Origin: an uncultured SAR116 cluster alpha proteobacterium
Lineage (GTDB): Bacteria; Pseudomonadota; Alphaproteobacteria; Puniceispirillales; Marisalimonadaceae
Assembly: GCA_902589185.1 (NCBI GenBank)
Contig: CACIRZ010000001.1
Coordinates: 1-64,000 of the forward strand
DNA: 64,000 bases
Direction: 5' to 3'
Below are positions 43,989 to 53,269 of this stretch, piece after piece. The position numbers and the translations under genes were made by a program. Under the pieces are notes generated by a model. It saw only the letters and a list, made by a program, of their open reading frames with translations, was not told the DNA's origin and ran no database searches. Positions within the stretch are counted from its first letter, which is position 1, and the number at the start of each line of letters is the position of its first letter.

Positions 43989-45029
43989 ATGAAAAATTTA
44001 AAAAGAATGTTTGCCGTTTTCCTAATGGTTCTGATGTCAAATTTTTTGGCGAACCTTGTTCTTGCTAGTGTAGACGGCCCTAGTGTTTTTTGGAAGTATA
44101 GTCTATGGGGAAAAAGACGTGCATTTACTGAGGGTGCAGAAACTTTATCTAAAAGACTTGCAGAGGAAACTGGTGGTAAATTTAAACTAAAAATTTTCTA
44201 TGGTGGCCAATTGGCAAAATCAAGAGAAAATTGGGATGGTTTGAAAGCTAATTCTTTTGAAATGGCAACTGTTTGTAACTTTTATCATCCAAAGAAAAAC
44301 CCAGGTTTAATGGCGTTAACACTTCCATTTTTACCACTTGGACAAAGCTTTGACAGAGATGCAAAATTAAGACAAGCAGTCTACGATCATCCAATACTAA
44401 AAAAAGAAGCATCAAAATTTAATGGTATATATTTTATGACTTCAAATTTACCACAATATGAATTTATGGGTAAGGGAAAGCCACCATTAAAACTTTCTGA
44501 CTTTAAAGGATTAAGAGTTAGAGCTGGTGGTGGTGTTGGAACAGCAATGGTAAGATTAGGGGCTACAAAAATGTCAGTTCCTGCGCCAGAGACATATACA
44601 CTTATTGCTAGAGGTGCAGTTGATGCTGTATCATTTCCATTCACTTATGCTCATGCTGCTTACAAAATTGATGAAGTAGCTGATTGGTATACTGCAAACT
44701 TGTCTCCAGGGACATCAGATTGTCCATATGTAATGAATATGCAAGCCTACAATAAACTTCCAAAACAATATCAAAATTTGTTAAACAGTCTTCGCGGTGA
44801 AGCTTTAGAATCTCTTAAAGCTGCATACAAGAAAGCTGATGATAAAAATTTACCTGTTTGGAAGAAAAAATTCACAGAGATTAGATATGATAATAAAACC
44901 CTCGCTGAATTTAAAGCAAAAGTAGGTAAGCCGATTTGGGCTGAATGGGTTGCTGCTAACAAGGATCAATTTGATGCTCAAGCAGTATTAGACGTCATTC
45001 TTAACTTTAAATATTCAAATGTAAATTAA
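43989..45029 (+). CDS. TRAP transporter substrate-binding protein (system 3, DctP)
   Basis: 346 residues with a signal peptide ('MFAVFLMVLMSNFLANLVLA'). DctP traits: 'GGKFKLKIFYGGQLAKSRENWDGLKANSFEMATV', 'SDFKGLRVRAGGGVGTAMVRLGATKMSVPAPETYTLIARGAVDAVSFPF'. The Arg in 'LRVRAGGG' should bind the cargo carboxylate. A strong hairpin follows the stop, before the permease genes. Substrate unknown. Confidence 0.92.
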   Translation: MKNLKRMFAVFLMVLMSNFLANLVLASVDGPSVFWKYSLWGKRRAFTEGAETLSKRLAEETGGKFKLKIFYGGQLAKSRENWDGLKANSFEMATVCNFYHPKKNPGLMALTLPFLPLGQSFDRDAKLRQAVYDHPILKKEASKFNGIYFMTSNLPQYEFMGKGKPPLKLSDFKGLRVRAGGGVGTAMVRLGATKMSVPAPETYTLIARGAVDAVSFPFTYAHAAYKIDEVADWYTANLSPGTSDCPYVMNMQAYNKLPKQYQNLLNSLRGEALESLKAAYKKADDKNLPVWKKKFTEIRYDNKTLAEFKAKVGKPIWAEWVAANKDQFDAQAVLDVILNFKYSNVN

Positions 45030-45040
45030 TATACAAATAG

Positions 45041-45072
45041 AAACATGTGTGTAATTCTTTACACACATGTTT
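45041..45072 (+). terminator. Intercistronic hairpin after system 3 binding protein
   Basis: AAACATGTGTGTAA and TTACACACATGTTT form a perfect 14-bp stem with a 4-base loop (TTCT), beginning 11 bases after the dctP stop. The tail TATCTT is only mildly T-rich. It probably attenuates readthrough or protects the binding-protein mRNA. Confidence 0.75.
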
Positions 45073-45088
45073 TATCTTAGGATTTAAA

Positions 45089-45655
45089 TTGTTAGATTTA
45101 TTTAATAAAAAACTAAGCAAAATTGAAAATTTTCTTGTTTTATTTGTTGGAATTTCGATTTTCATTGTGATGATTTTAACATCCATCCAAATTATATCTA
45201 GAGTTGTTGGCTATCCTTGGCCTGCATTTTTAGAATTATCAGAATTAGCAATTTCAATTTTTGCTTTTCTAGGAGTTGCTTTTGCTCAAAGAATGGATGC
45301 TCACATTCGTATGGAACTTCTTGTTGCAAATTTAAAAGGAAGAATTAAATGGATAATTGAGTTTATTGCTACATTTTGTGCATTCATAGTAATAGGTATC
45401 CTAATATATTATAGTAGTTTATTTGCTATAGACGCTTATGTGATTGGTGACAGTACAATGGATTACTTATTTCCTACGTGGCCAGCAAAAATTTTAGTTC
45501 CAATAGGTTTTAGCATTTGGTTTTTAAGACTGTTTTTAGAATTAATTGGCTATTTCAGATTAGCTATAAATGTTAATGCTGAACCAATGTATGTACCAAT
45601 TATTAAAACAGCAGAAGAATTAGCAAATGAAGAAATTAAATCAATAAGAGAATAA
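45089..45655 (+). CDS. TRAP small permease subunit DctQ (system 3)
   Basis: The tracked GTG at 45047 lies inside the hairpin stem, so it is rejected. TTG at 45089, preceded by AGGA six bases upstream, is chosen, giving 188 residues that start LLDLFNKKLSKIENFL. Four helices follow, with 'ISRVVGYPWPAFLELSELAISIFAFLGVAFAQRMDAHIRMELL' as the family core. The DctM gene begins 1 base after the stop. Confidence 0.88.
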   Translation: MLDLFNKKLSKIENFLVLFVGISIFIVMILTSIQIISRVVGYPWPAFLELSELAISIFAFLGVAFAQRMDAHIRMELLVANLKGRIKWIIEFIATFCAFIVIGILIYYSSLFAIDAYVIGDSTMDYLFPTWPAKILVPIGFSIWFLRLFLELIGYFRLAINVNAEPMYVPIIKTAEELANEEIKSIRE

Positions 45656-45656
45656 T

Positions 45657-47066
45657 ATGATTTTTGAAAAATTACTTCAGGGACAACCTGAAGGAATATT
45701 TGGAATTGGTTATAATGACCCTTCGACTGTTGGTATTATTTGTACAATAATTCTACTAGTCTTAGTTGTCTGCGGTGTAAGGGTTGTAATTGCGGCAAGT
45801 ATTGCAGGTATGATTGGTCTAGTTGAATTGATAGGTATCGGTCCAGCACTAGGTAATATTGGTGCAATACCATATTCAAAATCAGTTACTTTTGTACTTG
45901 GATTACTACCAATATTTATTTTAATTGGATTTTTAGCTTACCAAGCAGGTATAACTAGACAATTGTTTGAAGCGGCAAAAGCTTGGGTAGGTTTTGTTCC
46001 AGGCGGTCTTGCAGTTGCAACTGTTTTCGCTACTGCAGGTTTTGCAGCTGTTTCAGGAGCTTCCACAGCTACCGCTGCCGTTTTTTCACGAATAGCAATA
46101 CCTGAAATGTTAAAGGAAGGTTATGATAAAAAGCTTGCTGCTGGTGTTGTTGCTGCAGGTGGAACTCTAGCTTCATTAATTCCTCCATCTGCAATTTTAA
46201 TTATTTACGCTATAATTGTTGAAGAATCAGTTGGTGCCTTATTATTAGCTGGATTTTTACCAGGTGTTTTTTCAGCACTTGTTTACGCATTAATAATAAT
46301 TCTTTGGGCTAAAAAGAATCCTCAATTAGGACCACCATCTAGGAGATACACTCTTAATGAAAAATTAAGAACATTACCAGGAATAATTCCTATTGCTCTA
46401 GTCATCTCTGTTATCATTAGTGCCATATATGCCGGTTGGGCAACCCCAACTGAAGCAGGCTCCTTAGGAGCTTTTGTAGTTTTATTAATGGCTATTTATA
46501 ATAAAGTGAAAGTTTCAGCACTTAAAGCAGCTTTGATTGAAACTGCAAAATTAGTTGCGATGATTTTTTCTATAATATGGGGTGTTCTAATATTTGTAAG
46601 ATTTTTAGGATTTTCAGGACTTCCTGAGGATTTTGCCAATTGGATCATTTCATTACCATTAGATCCATATGTAACCCTTTTGCTAATTTTACTTGGATAC
46701 GTCATCCTTGGAATGTTTATTGATGCAATTGGACTATTATTACTAACACTACCTGTTGTTTATCCCGCTGTAATGTTGTTGAATGGTGGTCCAGATGTCA
46801 CCGCTGCAGAAAGTGCATTTGGAATGACTTTTAATCAGGTGAGTGTGTGGTTTGGGATAATAGTAGTTAAAATGGCAGAAGTCTGCCTGATTACGCCACC
46901 TATTGGATTGAATTGTTTTGTAGTTGCAGGTGTAAGAAAAGATATACCCGTTACTGACGTGTTTAAGGGTGTAACGTTATTTTTCATTGCAGATATTTTA
47001 ACAATATTAGGCCTTGTATTATTTCCACAAGTAATCACATGGCTTCCAGACTTAATGATGTCATAA
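45657..47066 (+). CDS. TRAP large permease subunit DctM (system 3)
   Basis: 469 residues with about 12-14 helices. Blocks include 'VTFVLGLLPIFILIGFLAYQAGITRQLFEAAKAWVG', 'GASTATAAVFSRIAIPEMLKEGYDKKLAAGVVAAGGTLASLIPPSAILIIY', 'TPTEAGSLGAFVV' and a C-terminal 'EVCLITPPIGLNCFVVAG'. It is the Na+-coupled carrier of system 3. A 73-base spacer separates it from the ABC binding-protein gene. Confidence 0.93.
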   Translation: MIFEKLLQGQPEGIFGIGYNDPSTVGIICTIILLVLVVCGVRVVIAASIAGMIGLVELIGIGPALGNIGAIPYSKSVTFVLGLLPIFILIGFLAYQAGITRQLFEAAKAWVGFVPGGLAVATVFATAGFAAVSGASTATAAVFSRIAIPEMLKEGYDKKLAAGVVAAGGTLASLIPPSAILIIYAIIVEESVGALLLAGFLPGVFSALVYALIIILWAKKNPQLGPPSRRYTLNEKLRTLPGIIPIALVISVIISAIYAGWATPTEAGSLGAFVVLLMAIYNKVKVSALKAALIETAKLVAMIFSIIWGVLIFVRFLGFSGLPEDFANWIISLPLDPYVTLLLILLGYVILGMFIDAIGLLLLTLPVVYPAVMLLNGGPDVTAAESAFGMTFNQVSVWFGIIVVKMAEVCLITPPIGLNCFVVAGVRKDIPVTDVFKGVTLFFIADILTILGLVLFPQVITWLPDLMMS

Positions 47067-47139
47067 AATTTGATTCGCCTATACTAATTTATTTCTATAT
47101 ATATATTTATGTTTATCCAATTAATATAAGGGGGATACA

Positions 47140-48366
47140 ATGAAGAAAAATTTACTACCAGTGGTTTTGATAGCTGGTTTAATCGTTGTAGGAATATTTC
47201 TATATATTCAAGATAGTACTAAAACCGATAAGGTGGCTGACAAAAACATCAAAATTGGAATTATACTAGGCTTCACAGGACCAATAGAATCTTTGGCTCC
47301 AGTTATGGCTAAAAGTGCTGAATTAGCAATTGATGAAGTTAATAAATCAGGTGAATTATTTGACGGATCTAGCCAAGTAACTGCTGTAAGAGCTGACTCA
47401 ACTTGTGTTGATGCTGCGGCTGCTCAGGCCGCCGCAGAAAGATTAATAACTTCCGATAAAATCAATGCCATAATGGGAGCAGATTGTTCTGGTGTTACAA
47501 CAGCTGTTCTTAAGAACGTGGCAATGCCTAATGGGGTTCTTATGATTTCTCCGTCGGCTACATCACCTGCACTTTCAACAGAACCAGATAATGACTTGTT
47601 TTTTAGAACAGCTCCTTCTGATGCTAGACAAGGTGAAGTTATTGCTGACCTACTAATGGAAAAAGGGTTCAAATCTGCAGCCCTAACTCATACCAATAAT
47701 GATTATGGTAAAGGTTTAGCTGCTAGTATTAAGAAAAATTATGAAGCTAAAGGTGGTAAAATAACAATTACTGCATCTCATGAAGACGGAAAAGGTGACT
47801 ATAGTTCTGAGGTTGCTGCTTTAGCTCAAGCTTCAGGAGATATACTAATTGTTGCTGGTTATTTAGATCAAGGTGGTAAAGGTATTATTCAAGCATCTCT
47901 TGATGCTGATGCTTTTAACAAGTTCTTCTTACCAGATGGTATGATTGGTGACTCCCTTCCTAAAGCAATTGGACCAGCTTTAAATGGTTCTATCGGATCA
48001 GTTCCTGGAACTGATAGCCCAGGTAATGCAAAATATGCTGAATTAGCTAAAGCCGCAGGTTTTGAGTCAGGACCTTATGGTCCAGAGTCATATGATGCTG
48101 CTGCTTTGATAATGCTAGCAATGCAAGCCGCAAATTCAACTGATAGTAATGTATTCAAAGATAATATTATGGATATAGCAAACGCTCCAGGAGAGAAAAT
48201 TTTTCCTGGAGAACTTGGTAAAGCTATTAAGTTGATAAAAGAAGGTAAAGATATTGACTACGTAGGTGCTACAGCTCTAGAGTTAGTAGGTTCAGGAGAA
48301 TCCGCTGGTAGTTTTGCAGAAATCTTAATTGATAACCAAAAAACTAATAAAGTAGGTTATAGATAA
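47140..48366 (+). CDS. ABC branched-chain amino acid-type binding protein (LivJ-like)
   Basis: 408 residues. An N-terminal hydrophobic segment ('LLPVVLIAGLIVVGIFLYI') lacks an obvious cleavage site, so it may stay as a membrane anchor. The periplasmic-binding body is the Liv/amide type: 'IKIGIILGFTGPIESLAPVMAKSAELAIDEVN', 'SGVTTAVLKNVAMPNGVLMISPSATSPAL', 'GPYGPESYDAAALIMLAM'. AGGGGG precedes the ATG. A hairpin follows its stop, then the ATPase and permease genes. Cargo could be amino acids, amides or urea. Confidence 0.92.
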   Translation: MKKNLLPVVLIAGLIVVGIFLYIQDSTKTDKVADKNIKIGIILGFTGPIESLAPVMAKSAELAIDEVNKSGELFDGSSQVTAVRADSTCVDAAAAQAAAERLITSDKINAIMGADCSGVTTAVLKNVAMPNGVLMISPSATSPALSTEPDNDLFFRTAPSDARQGEVIADLLMEKGFKSAALTHTNNDYGKGLAASIKKNYEAKGGKITITASHEDGKGDYSSEVAALAQASGDILIVAGYLDQGGKGIIQASLDADAFNKFFLPDGMIGDSLPKAIGPALNGSIGSVPGTDSPGNAKYAELAKAAGFESGPYGPESYDAAALIMLAMQAANSTDSNVFKDNIMDIANAPGEKIFPGELGKAIKLIKEGKDIDYVGATALELVGSGESAGSFAEILIDNQKTNKVGYR

Positions 48367-48373
48367 AACTTAA

Positions 48374-48407
48374 TGGGCTTAAGGTTTAACCTTAAGCCTA
48401 TTTTATT
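48374..48407 (+). terminator. Intercistronic hairpin after LivJ-like gene
   Basis: GGCTTAAGG and CCTTAAGCC form a perfect 9-bp stem with a 5-base loop, extended by a G-T and a T-A pair, and followed by TTTTATT. It lies between the binding-protein and livG genes, where partial termination would favour the binding protein. Confidence 0.78.
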
Positions 48408-48416
48408 AAATCTAAG

Positions 48417-49172
48417 ATGCTTAGTATCAAAAATTTATACAAAAGTTTTGGTGGTATACAAGCCATTAATAACGTTTCTGTTGATGTAAAACAAGGATCT
48501 ATAACTGCATTAATAGGACCTAATGGTGCTGGCAAGACAACTTTATTTAATGTTATTAACGGATCAATTAAACCCGATGCCGGTGAAATAACATTAGATA
48601 ATATAAATATAACTGGTCATGAACCTCATCAACTATTTAATCTTGGAATTCTAAGAACTTTTCAAATTGCGCATGAATTTTCTTCTTTAACTGTGAAAGA
48701 TAATCTCATGATGGTCCCTCCTAACCAAAAAGGAGAGTCAATTTTGCAAACTTGGATATCTCCTCAAAAAATAAAGATAGAAGAAAATGAAATATCTAAA
48801 AAAGCAGATGAGGTGATGGATTTTTTGCAGTTAAAACATTTATCCAATGAATACGCAGGAAATTTATCAGGAGGACAAAAAAAATTATTAGAATTAGGTA
48901 GAACAATGATGGTTAAACCAAAAATTGTTTTATTAGATGAGGTAGGCGCTGGTGTTAACAGAACCTTACTAAACAACATTGCTGATGCTATTTTGAGGCT
49001 TAACAAAGAATTAAATTATACTTTTTGTATGATTGAGCATGACATAGAATTCATAAGTAAATTATGTAACCCTGTAATTGTGATGGCTGAAGGTGCAATT
49101 TTGATGGAAGACACTATTTCTAATGTTAAAGAAAATGAAAAAGTAATCGAAGTATATCTTGGTAGAAGCTAA
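48417..49172 (+). CDS. livG: ABC ATP-binding protein LivG-like
   Basis: 251 residues with Walker A 'GPNGAGKTT' at 34-42, Q-loop region 'ILRTFQ', signature 'LSGGQKK', Walker B 'IVLLDEVGAGV' and H-loop 'EHD'. The inserted 'RTFQIAHEF' segment is typical of LivG rather than LivF. It powers the HM permease from the cytoplasmic side. livF follows after 15 bases. Confidence 0.93.
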   Translation: MLSIKNLYKSFGGIQAINNVSVDVKQGSITALIGPNGAGKTTLFNVINGSIKPDAGEITLDNINITGHEPHQLFNLGILRTFQIAHEFSSLTVKDNLMMVPPNQKGESILQTWISPQKIKIEENEISKKADEVMDFLQLKHLSNEYAGNLSGGQKKLLELGRTMMVKPKIVLLDEVGAGVNRTLLNNIADAILRLNKELNYTFCMIEHDIEFISKLCNPVIVMAEGAILMEDTISNVKENEKVIEVYLGRS

Positions 49173-49187
49173 ATAAAAGGACTTTAA

Positions 49188-49892
49188 ATGTATTTATTAC
49201 ATGGGAAAAACATTACATGTGGCTATGACACTGTTGATATCTTATCAGAATGTACAGTTGGTGTTAAGAAAGGTGAGATAGCCTCTATAGTTGGCCCTAA
49301 TGGTGCAGGCAAATCAACTGCTATGAAGTCAATATTTGGATTACTCAAAATAAGGTTGGGTAAAATATTTCTAGATAATGAAGATATTACTAACCTTCTT
49401 CCTCAAGAAAGAGTGCTAAAGGGAATGGGTTATGTTCCCCAGACTAATAACATATTCCCAACATTATCAGTCCAAGAAAACTTAGAAATGGGCGCATTTA
49501 TTCAACACGAAGATTTTTCAGATATTTTAGATTATGTTTATGACCTTTTCCCTGTTTTGAAAGAAAAAAGAAATCAACAAGCTGGTGAATTATCTGGAGG
49601 ACAACGACAGCAAATTGCGGTTGGCAGAGCCTTAATGACAAAACCCAAAGTCTTGATGCTTGATGAACCATCTGCTGGAGTATCTCCTATAGTCATGGAA
49701 AGCTTATTTCAAAAAATTATAGAAATAGCACAACAAGGTACAGCTGTCCTTATGGTAGAACAAAATGCCAAACAAGCTTTAGAAATATCTGACCTAGGCT
49801 TTGTGTTAAATCAAGGTAAAAACCTCTACACTGACACTGGGAAAGCACTTCTTTCCAACAAAGAAGTAAGACAAGCTTTCCTAGGAGGGTAA
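49188..49892 (+). CDS. livF: ABC ATP-binding protein LivF-like
   Basis: 234 residues with Walker A 'GPNGAGKST', 'GMGYVPQTNNIFPTLSVQENLEMGA', signature 'LSGGQRQQIAVGRALM', Walker B 'VLMLDEPSAGVSP' and 'MVEQNA' at the H-loop, where LivF has Gln instead of His. It pairs with LivG. LivH starts 5 bases after the stop. Confidence 0.93.
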   Translation: MYLLHGKNITCGYDTVDILSECTVGVKKGEIASIVGPNGAGKSTAMKSIFGLLKIRLGKIFLDNEDITNLLPQERVLKGMGYVPQTNNIFPTLSVQENLEMGAFIQHEDFSDILDYVYDLFPVLKEKRNQQAGELSGGQRQQIAVGRALMTKPKVLMLDEPSAGVSPIVMESLFQKIIEIAQQGTAVLMVEQNAKQALEISDLGFVLNQGKNLYTDTGKALLSNKEVRQAFLGG

Positions 49893-49897
49893 TTTTA

Positions 49898-50911
49898 ATG
49901 GAATTTTTAAACAGTTTTATTTTAATTACTAACTATATAATCATTCCAGGTTTAACTTATGGTAGCCAATTAGCTCTTGGAGCTTTAGGAATAACAATTG
50001 TTTACACTGTTCTTAGATTCTCTAACTTTGCACATGGTGAATTTATGTCTTTTGGCACAATGAGCACTATACTCCTTACGTGGGCACTCATAGATAGTAA
50101 TATTAAATTTGGTACTTTTCCTACCGCAATAATAGTTTTGCCATTCAGTATAATTTTCACAATAATTTATTGTTTATTAGTTGATAAATTTGTTTTTAAA
50201 TTTTATCGGCAACAAAAATCCAAAAGTGTAATAGCATTAATAGTTTCAATAGGAGTCATGTTTTTTACTGGTGGCTTAATAAGATTCATTATTGGGCCAG
50301 GTGATAAAAATTTTATGGACGGAGAAAGATTTATTTTAAAAGCAAAAGATTTTAAAATGTTAACTGGTTTAGATGAAGGACTTACTATAAAATCTACACA
50401 AGGTGTAACAATAATTTTAACAATCTTATTAGTAATTATTCTCTTTTGGTTTTTAAATAAAACAAAAACAGGCAAGTCAATGAGAGCTTACTCAGACAAT
50501 CAAGAACTTGCACTTTTATCAGGTATTAATCCTGAAAGAATAGTTTTAATTACCTGGATAATTACTGGCACATTAGCCTGTGTTGCTGGAACTTTGTATG
50601 GCCTAGATAAAAGTTATAAACCATTTACTTATTTACATCTAGTGTTACCAATATTTGCAGCAGCTATAGTTGGTGGCGTTGGCAATCCTATAGGTGCAAT
50701 TATAGGGGGATTTGTAATTTCTTTTTCTGAACTACTCATTACATTTGCATATAAAAAATTCTTCTTTTACATTCTTCCAGATAATTTTTTGCCCGATGGA
50801 TTATTACAAATCCTTTCTACTGATTACAAAATTGCAGTTTCATTTATTATACTTGTATTGGTTTTGTTAATTAAGCCAACTGGTATCTATAAAGGTAAAA
50901 TTATAGAATAA
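49898..50911 (+). CDS. livH: ABC permease LivH-like
   Basis: 337 residues with about eight helices. The family opening 'GLTYGSQLALGALGITIVYTVLRFSNFAHGEFM' and the coupling loop 'TKTGKSMRAYSDNQELALLSGINPERI' are visible, followed by 'AAAIVGGVGNPIGAIIGGFVI'. It forms half of the membrane channel with LivM, which begins 22 bases after its stop. Confidence 0.92.
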   Translation: MEFLNSFILITNYIIIPGLTYGSQLALGALGITIVYTVLRFSNFAHGEFMSFGTMSTILLTWALIDSNIKFGTFPTAIIVLPFSIIFTIIYCLLVDKFVFKFYRQQKSKSVIALIVSIGVMFFTGGLIRFIIGPGDKNFMDGERFILKAKDFKMLTGLDEGLTIKSTQGVTIILTILLVIILFWFLNKTKTGKSMRAYSDNQELALLSGINPERIVLITWIITGTLACVAGTLYGLDKSYKPFTYLHLVLPIFAAAIVGGVGNPIGAIIGGFVISFSELLITFAYKKFFFYILPDNFLPDGLLQILSTDYKIAVSFIILVLVLLIKPTGIYKGKIIE

Positions 50912-50933
50912 AAAGAAATAATAGGAAAGTCGA

Positions 50934-52247
50934 ATGCAAGATAAACAACATATTATTTTACTTTTTTTAAGTATGTTTATATTAATTGCATTTGTAGGAT
51001 TTTTTCAAAGCTGGAATCTAGCTCTTAATATTTTTAATTTATGTATAATTTCTTCCATAATGTCATTAGGAATTAACATTCAGTGGGGAAACGCAGGAAT
51101 AGTTAATTTTGGTGTGATGGGTTTTGCTGCTTTAGGAGGACTAGCAAATATTATAGTATCCATGCCGCCAACTGCTAAAGCATGGGATGCAGGTGCTATT
51201 TATATTCTTATTGGAATAATTATATTTATACTATCAATTATTTTTTCAATTTTAGTTTGGTTGAAATCTAGACTGAGCAAAAAAAAGAAATACATCATAA
51301 ATTTCTTGTTAATAATACTTGGTTATTTTTTGATGAGATATATTATTGATTCTCCAATAAAAGCAATAGAGGCTATAGAGCCAGCAAAAACTGGATATTT
51401 AGGAGGACTTGATTTACCCGTAATTATATCGTGGCCAATAGGTGGTTTGTTAGCTGCTATGATAGCATACGTCATTGGTAAAATTTCATTAGGTCTAAGA
51501 TCTGATTACCTTGCAATTGCTACCTTAGGCATTTCTGAGATTATTATATATATACTTAAAAATGAAGATTGGCTCTCAAGAGGTGTTAAGAATGTAAATG
51601 GACTGCCAAGACCAGTTCCTTATGAGATTGACCTTCAATCTGAACCACGGGTTTTAGAGTTAACAAAGTTTTTCAACATCCCTGTTTCTGAAATTTCTTC
51701 CATTATAGTAAAGCTCTCTTATTCTTGTATCTTTCTTTTGATTTTAATTGGAATTTTGCTTTTATTAGAAATTGCCCAAAAGTCTCCCTGGGGCAGAATG
51801 ATGAGGGCAATTAGAGACAATGAAGTTTCTGCTAATGCAATGGGAAAAGACATAAAAACAAGACATTTACAAGTTTTTGTAATTGGATCTGCAATTATTG
51901 GAATAGCAGGTGCAATGTTAACCACTCTAGATGGACAGTTCACACCTGTTACTTATCAACCTTTAAGATTTACTTTTTTAATATGGATAATGGTAATTAT
52001 AGGAGGTTCTGGAAATAATTTTGGTTCAATAATTGGTGGATTTTTAATTTGGTTTTTTTGGGTACAATCTGAACCACTCGGTTTGTGGTTTATATCTCAA
52101 ATTACTGCTTATATATCTGATACAAATATAATTAAGAGTCACTTATTAGAGAATGCTGCTCATATAAGGTTAATGTTCATGGGAATGATATTATTGATCA
52201 CATTAAGGTTTGCCCCTAAAGGCCTAATACCTGAGGTGAAACGTTAA
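50934..52247 (+). CDS. livM: ABC permease LivM-like
   Basis: 437 residues with about ten helices, longer than typical LivM (about 320-420) because of an extra charged loop near 110-125 ('KSRLSKKKKY') and an insertion before the coupling loop. Hallmarks are 'GINIQWGNAGIVNFGVMGFAALGG', 'SLGLRSDYLAIATLGISEI' and 'SPWGRMMRAIRDNEVSANAMG', then 'GGSGNNFGSIIGG'. It completes the importer. Confidence 0.92.
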   Translation: MQDKQHIILLFLSMFILIAFVGFFQSWNLALNIFNLCIISSIMSLGINIQWGNAGIVNFGVMGFAALGGLANIIVSMPPTAKAWDAGAIYILIGIIIFILSIIFSILVWLKSRLSKKKKYIINFLLIILGYFLMRYIIDSPIKAIEAIEPAKTGYLGGLDLPVIISWPIGGLLAAMIAYVIGKISLGLRSDYLAIATLGISEIIIYILKNEDWLSRGVKNVNGLPRPVPYEIDLQSEPRVLELTKFFNIPVSEISSIIVKLSYSCIFLLILIGILLLLEIAQKSPWGRMMRAIRDNEVSANAMGKDIKTRHLQVFVIGSAIIGIAGAMLTTLDGQFTPVTYQPLRFTFLIWIMVIIGGSGNNFGSIIGGFLIWFFWVQSEPLGLWFISQITAYISDTNIIKSHLLENAAHIRLMFMGMILLITLRFAPKGLIPEVKR

Positions 52248-52249
52248 TT

Positions 52250-53128
52250 ATGTCAAAAATTAAAAGTTTTCCTTATATGATTGAACAAGTGAATTTTAAC
52301 TTTATTAAATTGTTATTAATCTTTTTATTACTGAAAACATTTCCTTGCTTTGCAACAAATAATTTAATTATAAATATTAATGATACCAAAATCATACTTG
52401 AAGGTAATTTTGTTCAAGGTGGCCTGGTAATAGGTAAGGTCAGTAAGAATTTAGATGTAAAATTTAAAGAAAAAGTTTTAAGAAAAACGTCCGATGGAAG
52501 TTTTGTGATAGGTTTTGGAAGAGACCATCCTAAAGAAGCTGATTTATATTTTTTTATCAATCAAAATTGGATTTTGAAAAAATTAGAGATAAAACAAAGA
52601 AAATATAAAACTCAAGTTATTAATGGCCTTGAAAAAAAAATGGTGACCCCACCCAAATCTTTTTGGGATAGAATTAAAAAAGAAAATAAAGTAATTAAAG
52701 AAGTTAGAAGTTTAGATAGTGATGTAGATTTTATATTTCAAAAATTTGATTGGCCTACTAAAGGGATAATTTCTGGAGTTTTTGGAAGTCAAAGAATACT
52801 TAATGGAAAACCGAAACGTCCACATTATGGTGTTGACATAGCTGCTCCAGAGGGAACTGATATACTTGCTCCCACAGAAGCTATAGTTAGAATGGCAGAA
52901 AAAGACTTATATTATACAGGCGGAACTGTCATGTTAGATCATGGATACGGGGTAACTTCAGTATATTCTCATTTATCTTCTATTAATGTAAAAGTTGGCG
53001 ATAAAATAAATAAAGGTCAAAAAATTGGTGAAGTTGGATCAACTGGAAGATCGACAGGACCTCACTTAGATTGGAGAATCAATTGGTTTTCTGAACGCTT
53101 AGATCCAGCACTATTTATAAAAAAATAA
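52250..53128 (+). CDS. M23 (LytM-domain) peptidoglycan endopeptidase
   Basis: 292 residues. A signal-type segment ends near 'CFATNN' (about residue 37), a beta-rich N-terminal region follows, and the LytM domain begins near 165: 'GVFGSQRILNGKPKRPHYGVDIAAPEGTDI' holds the first His and Asp zinc ligands, and 'GSTGRSTGPHLDWRINW' the last histidine. The usual HxH reads HLD here, a variant I recall from other proteobacterial homologues. It begins 2 bases after livM, probably by chance. Confidence 0.9.
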   Translation: MSKIKSFPYMIEQVNFNFIKLLLIFLLLKTFPCFATNNLIININDTKIILEGNFVQGGLVIGKVSKNLDVKFKEKVLRKTSDGSFVIGFGRDHPKEADLYFFINQNWILKKLEIKQRKYKTQVINGLEKKMVTPPKSFWDRIKKENKVIKEVRSLDSDVDFIFQKFDWPTKGIISGVFGSQRILNGKPKRPHYGVDIAAPEGTDILAPTEAIVRMAEKDLYYTGGTVMLDHGYGVTSVYSHLSSINVKVGDKINKGQKIGEVGSTGRSTGPHLDWRINWFSERLDPALFIKK

Positions 53129-53176
53129 ATAAATAGAAAATTGTTTAATAGGATGTAATTTACATCATCTTAAAAC

Positions 53177-53204
53177 TTGACAGATTACAGTATCAAGCTA
53201 TATT
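53177..53204 (+). promoter_or_regulatory. Promoter of the rplU operon
   Basis: TTGACA (53177-53182) and TATATT (53199-53204) are separated by 16 bases, the clearest sigma70-type promoter seen. The tracked long ORF start is the TTG of this -35 box. The leader of about 60 bases before rplU contains an 8-bp hairpin. Confidence 0.65.
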
Positions 53205-53222
53205 CCCAAGACAATTTAGATA

Positions 53223-53240
53223 TGATTATTTTAATAATCA
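53223..53240 (+). promoter_or_regulatory. Possible hairpin in the rplU leader
   Basis: TGATTATT and AATAATCA form an 8-bp stem with a 2-base spacer, 29 bases before the rplU ATG. It is AT-only apart from one pair and may be a weak leader structure for feedback control of ribosomal protein synthesis, or chance. Confidence 0.3.
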
Positions 53241-53269
53241 TTATATTAACTATTTATCGGATTATAAAA

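Noticed and set aside
45047-45088. Upstream extension of TRAP system 3 DctQ
   Set aside because: The start falls inside a 14-bp hairpin; TTG at 45089 with AGGA upstream fits better.
53177-53269. Upstream extension of L21
   Set aside because: It is the promoter and leader; the TTG start is the -35 box and L21 begins MYAVVKTGGKQY.
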